This document shows, one piece after another, positions 61,036 to 64,000 of a DNA stretch of 64,000 bases; position 1 is the stretch's first letter; every line of letters begins with the position of its first letter. The translations under genes and the position numbers were made by a program. Location: positions 372,001-436,000 of the forward strand of contig JAWKMZ010000001.1 of NCBI GenBank assembly GCA_041391965.1, written 5' to 3'. This DNA comes from JAWKMZ01 sp041391965. Lineage in GTDB: Bacteria > Bacteroidota > Bacteroidia > Flavobacteriales > Flavobacteriaceae. The notes under the pieces were generated by a model. The model had not been told where the DNA came from. It made no database searches and was given only the letters and a program-made list of their open reading frames with translations.

Positions 61036-63090
61036 ATGAATCAACCTAAACGATATACCATTACTGCGGCATTACCTTATACAAACGGTCCAATTCATAT
61101 TGGACATTTAGCAGGTGTTTATGTGCCAGCAGATATTTATGCACGCTATTTGCGTTTAACTGGCAATGATGTGGCTTTTATTTGTGGAAGCGATGAACAT
61201 GGCGTTCCTATTACAATTAAAGCGAAAAAAGAAGGTGTTACACCTCAAGATATCGTCGATAAATATCATGCGATTATCAAAAAATCATTTGAAGATTTTG
61301 GTGTTTCTTTTGATAATTATTCACGTACCTCAGCAAAAATTCATCATAATACGGCTCAAGAATTCTTTAAGACCTTGTACAACAAAGGCGAATTTATCGA
61401 AGAAATTACTGAGCAATTGTACGATGAAGAAGCTGACCAATTTTTAGCTGATCGTTTTGTCACAGGAACTTGCCCAAAATGTGGTAATGAAGACGCTTAT
61501 GGTGACCAATGTGAAAAATGCGGAAGTAGCTTAAACGCCACCGATTTAATCAATCCAAAATCGGCAATAACAGGAAACGTACCGACTTTAAAACAAACAA
61601 AACACTGGTTTTTACCTTTAGATAAACACGAAACCTTTTTAAAAGAATGGATTTTAGAAGGTCATAAAAAAGATTGGAAACCCAATGTGTATGGACAAGT
61701 CAAATCGTGGATTGATGATGGTTTGCGCCCAAGAGCTGTTACCAGAGATTTAGATTGGGGAATTCCAGTACCTCTTAAAGATGCCGAAGGCAAAGTGCTT
61801 TACGTATGGTTTGATGCGCCAATTGGTTACATTTCTGCTACCAAAGAATGGGCTGAACGGGTTGGAAAAGATTGGAAACCTTATTGGAAAGACCAAAACA
61901 CCAAACTTGTTCATTTTATTGGAAAAGATAATATTGTGTTTCACTGCATCATTTTTCCAGCGATGCTAAAAGCTGAAGGATCATATATTCTGCCAGATAA
62001 TGTACCAGCTAACGAGTTTTTAAATTTAGAAGGCAACAAATTATCTACCTCAAAAAATTGGGCTGTTTGGCTACCAGACTATTTAAAAGACTTTCCTAAT
62101 CAACAAGACGTATTGCGTTATGCCTTAACAGCTAATGCTCCAGAAACCAAAGACAACGATTTTACTTGGAAAGATTTTCAGGTACGTAACAATAACGAAT
62201 TGGTGGCTATTTTTGGTAATTTCATCAATCGTGTGGTAGTTTTAACTGACAAGTATTATAATGGTGTCGTTCCAAAACCATCTGCATTTTCTCAAATTGA
62301 CCAAGAAACTTTGGCTGCCGTAAAAGCCTATCCAGAGGTAATAGCAAGTTCTATTGAACGTTACAGATTTAGAGAAGCAAGTCAAGAATTAATAAATTTA
62401 GCCAGACTTGGAAACAAATATTTGGCAGATGAAGAACCGTGGAAACTTATTAAAACAGATGAAGAGCGCACAAAAACCATTATGTTTGTCGCACTTCAAA
62501 TAGCAGCTGCTTTAGCCACTTTAAGTGAACCATTTTTGCCATTTACTTCTGAAAAATTAAAAAGGATTTTAGGAACTCCTAACAACTCTTGGGATGCTGT
62601 TTCTTCAAAACAAATTTTAATATCTGCTGAACACCAAATAGGAAAAGCCGAATTATTATTCTCTAAAATTGAAGACGACACCATCCAAAAACAATTGGAC
62701 AAATTAGAAACCAGCAAAAAAGCTAATGAAGCTGCAAATAAAAAAGTAGAACCTCAAAAAGAGACCATTACTTACGAAGATTTCTCAAAATTAGACATGC
62801 GTGTTGGCACCATTATAGAAGCCGAAAAAATGCCAAAAGCCAACAAACTTTTGGTTTTAAAGGTAGATACAGGAATTGATATTAGAACCATTGTTTCAGG
62901 AATTGCAGAAAGTTTTACTGCCGAAGAAGTGGTTGGCAAAAAAGTGACTGTTTTAGTAAATTTAGCTCCAAGAGCGTTACGTGGTGTGGAAAGTCAAGGC
63001 ATGATTTTAATGACTGAAAATGCGGAAGGCAAATTGGTGTTTGTAAATCCGGATGATGCAAATGTGAGTAATGGATTACATATAAGTTAA
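61036..63090 (+). CDS. metG: Methionyl-tRNA synthetase with C-terminal tRNA-binding domain
   Basis: A 684-residue class I synthetase. The HIGH motif is in PYTNGPIHIGHLAG. The zinc knuckle is CPKCGNEDAYGDQCEKCG, the KMSKS loop reads KLSTSKNWAV, and the anticodon-binding helices follow. The last 110 residues are a Trbp111/EMAP-II-like tRNA-binding domain (FSKLDMRVGTIIEAEKMPKANKLLVL), joined by a Lys-rich linker, as in E. coli-type MetG. I choose ATG 61036; a TTG immediately before it would add one residue. The next gene follows after two bases. Confidence 0.97.
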   Translation: MNQPKRYTITAALPYTNGPIHIGHLAGVYVPADIYARYLRLTGNDVAFICGSDEHGVPITIKAKKEGVTPQDIVDKYHAIIKKSFEDFGVSFDNYSRTSAKIHHNTAQEFFKTLYNKGEFIEEITEQLYDEEADQFLADRFVTGTCPKCGNEDAYGDQCEKCGSSLNATDLINPKSAITGNVPTLKQTKHWFLPLDKHETFLKEWILEGHKKDWKPNVYGQVKSWIDDGLRPRAVTRDLDWGIPVPLKDAEGKVLYVWFDAPIGYISATKEWAERVGKDWKPYWKDQNTKLVHFIGKDNIVFHCIIFPAMLKAEGSYILPDNVPANEFLNLEGNKLSTSKNWAVWLPDYLKDFPNQQDVLRYALTANAPETKDNDFTWKDFQVRNNNELVAIFGNFINRVVVLTDKYYNGVVPKPSAFSQIDQETLAAVKAYPEVIASSIERYRFREASQELINLARLGNKYLADEEPWKLIKTDEERTKTIMFVALQIAAALATLSEPFLPFTSEKLKRILGTPNNSWDAVSSKQILISAEHQIGKAELLFSKIEDDTIQKQLDKLETSKKANEAANKKVEPQKETITYEDFSKLDMRVGTIIEAEKMPKANKLLVLKVDTGIDIRTIVSGIAESFTAEEVVGKKVTVLVNLAPRALRGVESQGMILMTENAEGKLVFVNPDDANVSNGLHIS

Positions 63091-63092
63091 AA

Positions 63093-63725
63093 ATGGACAA
63101 TTCTCAAACCCTTAAGACCCATTGGAATACGGCCTATAATAAAGACGACCATCAATTAGGTTGGTTTGAATCTAATCCTGAACAAACCATGCAATTGATT
63201 GCTAAATGTCATCTAAACAAAAATGCAACCATATTAAATGTAGGCGTTGGCACCACAACCTTAATTGACACTCTTTTAGACCAAGGTTACACCAATCTTA
63301 TTGCAAACGACTTAAGTGATTTGGCTTTGCAGAAGTTGAAAGAGCGCATCAAAAAATCACATCATTACACCTTAAACTGTATTGCAGACGATTTAACAAA
63401 CCCATCAAAATTACAACAGCTTAAAAACATCGATTTATGGATTGATAGAGCTGTGCTTCACTTTTTTTTAAAAGACGAAGAGCAAAAAACCTATTTCAAT
63501 CTCATTAAAAAAGTAATTTCAAAAAATGGTTTTGTGCTTATCGCTGTTTTTGCACTTGATGGCGCAGAAAAGTGCTGTGGTTTAGATTTAAAACGTTATA
63601 ATACTGAAATGTTACAACAACATTTAGGTAACAATTTTAAACTAATAGACAGCTTTAATCACACCTTTATCAACCCTTTTGGAGGTAAGCGTCCTTATAT
63701 TTACACCTTATTTCAAAAACAGTAA
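63093..63725 (+). CDS. Class I SAM-dependent methyltransferase
   Basis: A 210-residue Rossmann-fold methyltransferase. The SAM motif is ATILNVGVGTTTLIDTLLDQG, followed by LIANDLSDLALQKLKERI with the acidic ribose ligand, then CIADDLTNP and KNIDLWIDRAVLHFFLKDEE. The opening TLKTHWNTAYNKDDHQLGWFESNPEQTM is typical of small-molecule methyltransferases related to the thiopurine or tellurite-resistance type. The substrate is unknown. It starts two bases after metG, and its stop codon shares a base with the tex start, so all three may be cotranscribed. Confidence 0.9.
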   Translation: MDNSQTLKTHWNTAYNKDDHQLGWFESNPEQTMQLIAKCHLNKNATILNVGVGTTTLIDTLLDQGYTNLIANDLSDLALQKLKERIKKSHHYTLNCIADDLTNPSKLQQLKNIDLWIDRAVLHFFLKDEEQKTYFNLIKKVISKNGFVLIAVFALDGAEKCCGLDLKRYNTEMLQQHLGNNFKLIDSFNHTFINPFGGKRPYIYTLFQKQ

Positions 63726-64000
63726 TGCAGTTACTCAAATTTATAATTTCCCAAACAAATCTATCAGAATCTTCAGTTAAAAACACGGTCAATTTATTAA
63801 ACCAAGACTGTACCATTCCATTTATTTCTCGCTACCGAAAAGAACATACTGGAAATCTTGACGAAGTACAAATTGGAGACATTGTCAAATACAAAGAACT
63901 TTTTGAAACCTTAGAAAAACGAAAAATAGCCATTTTAAAAGCTATTGAAGAACAAAACGCTTTAACATCAGACTTAAAACAAAAAATAGAAGACGCTCAA
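63725..64000 (+). CDS. tex: Tex RNA-binding transcription accessory protein, N-terminal part
   Basis: Ninety-two codons before the right edge. The N-terminal Tex helical region is recognisable: VNLLNQDCTIPFISRYRKEHTGNLDEVQIGD, then IVKYKELFETLEKRKIAILKAIEEQ. Full Tex proteins have about 700-780 residues with a YqgF-like domain, helix-hairpin-helix and S1 domains, all outside the window. Tex influences transcription and stress tolerance in other bacteria. The ATG at 63725 overlaps the methyltransferase stop by one base. Confidence 0.93.
   Translation, partial: MQLLKFIISQTNLSESSVKNTVNLLNQDCTIPFISRYRKEHTGNLDEVQIGDIVKYKELFETLEKRKIAILKAIEEQNALTSDLKQKIEDAQ

Noticed and set aside
1..64000. Prophage, insertion sequence, CRISPR, toxin-antitoxin or biosynthetic cluster
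   Set aside because: No integrase, transposase, spacer array, TA pair or assembly-line enzymes were seen; the gene content is core chromosomal.

Overview
The window is AT-rich chromosomal DNA from a member of the Flavobacteriaceae (Bacteroidota). Four things support this. Many genes have a TAnnTTTG -7 box, several with an upstream TTG at the right spacing, and Shine-Dalgarno sequences are largely absent. The window holds PorZ, a type IX secretion system (T9SS) component, and two proteins with T9SS C-terminal sorting tails. It holds three TonB-dependent receptors and many lipoproteins. Families largely confined to Bacteroidota are present (DUF4270, a stand-alone GlgA-like domain, a zinc-less DksA-like protein, an IleRS with a GVHH signature). 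I saw no prophage, insertion sequence, CRISPR array, rRNA or tRNA; this reads as core chromosome with a few repeat-rich spacers.

Layout. 1-4.4 kb: uvrC (cut by the left edge) divergent from a RimB-like protease, rimK, an aspartoacylase-like hydrolase and 5-formyl-THF cyclo-ligase. 4.5-16.7 kb, minus strand: an M3 peptidase lipoprotein; ileS, a DksA-like gene and lspA; an esterase-fold pseudoenzyme, radA and a small lipoprotein; panC, panD and a YbhN-like membrane protein. 16.9-21.2 kb, plus strand: GlgA-like half enzyme, DUF4270 lipoprotein, glmS. 21.4-25.8 kb: TonB receptor with an SGNH lipoprotein. 25.9-27.8 kb: atpD-atpC. 28-31.5 kb: a BtuB-type receptor, a JmjC-like oxygenase and a small barrel protein. 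31.7-40 kb: two T9SS cargo proteins sharing a C-terminal module, separated by a repeat-rich spacer and recX. 40.1-45.7 kb, minus strand: porZ, recO, heme-type TonB receptor. 45.8-54.5 kb: gdhA, two envelope proteins of unknown function, a gamma-family PLP enzyme, a DUF3298 lipoprotein, an antiporter, DinB, an ArsC-like protein, EamA and a thioesterase. 54.6-57.1 kb: yicC-gmk-nadD and yraN. 57.3-64 kb: a ClC-family channel, a lipoprotein made of three TonB-plug-like repeats, an LD-carboxypeptidase, metG, a methyltransferase and the start of tex.

How the genes fit together. Much of the window serves the cell envelope: lipoprotein maturation (LspA), outer-membrane uptake (three receptors), T9SS export (PorZ and two cargos), amino-sugar supply (GlmS) and peptidoglycan recycling (LD-carboxypeptidase). 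The remainder is housekeeping: repair and recombination (UvrC, RadA, RecO, RecX), translation (IleRS, MetRS), ATP synthase, pantothenate, NAD and folate metabolism. The best candidates for undescribed biology are the RimB/RimK/aspartoacylase-like trio, the GlgA-like/DUF4270/GlmS cluster whose glycosyltransferase has lost its substrate-binding motif, the esterase-fold protein with Gly in place of the catalytic Ser beside RadA, and the barrel-less lipoprotein built from plug-like repeats. None of these is proven here. Functions rest on recognised motifs and gene order, without any database search.
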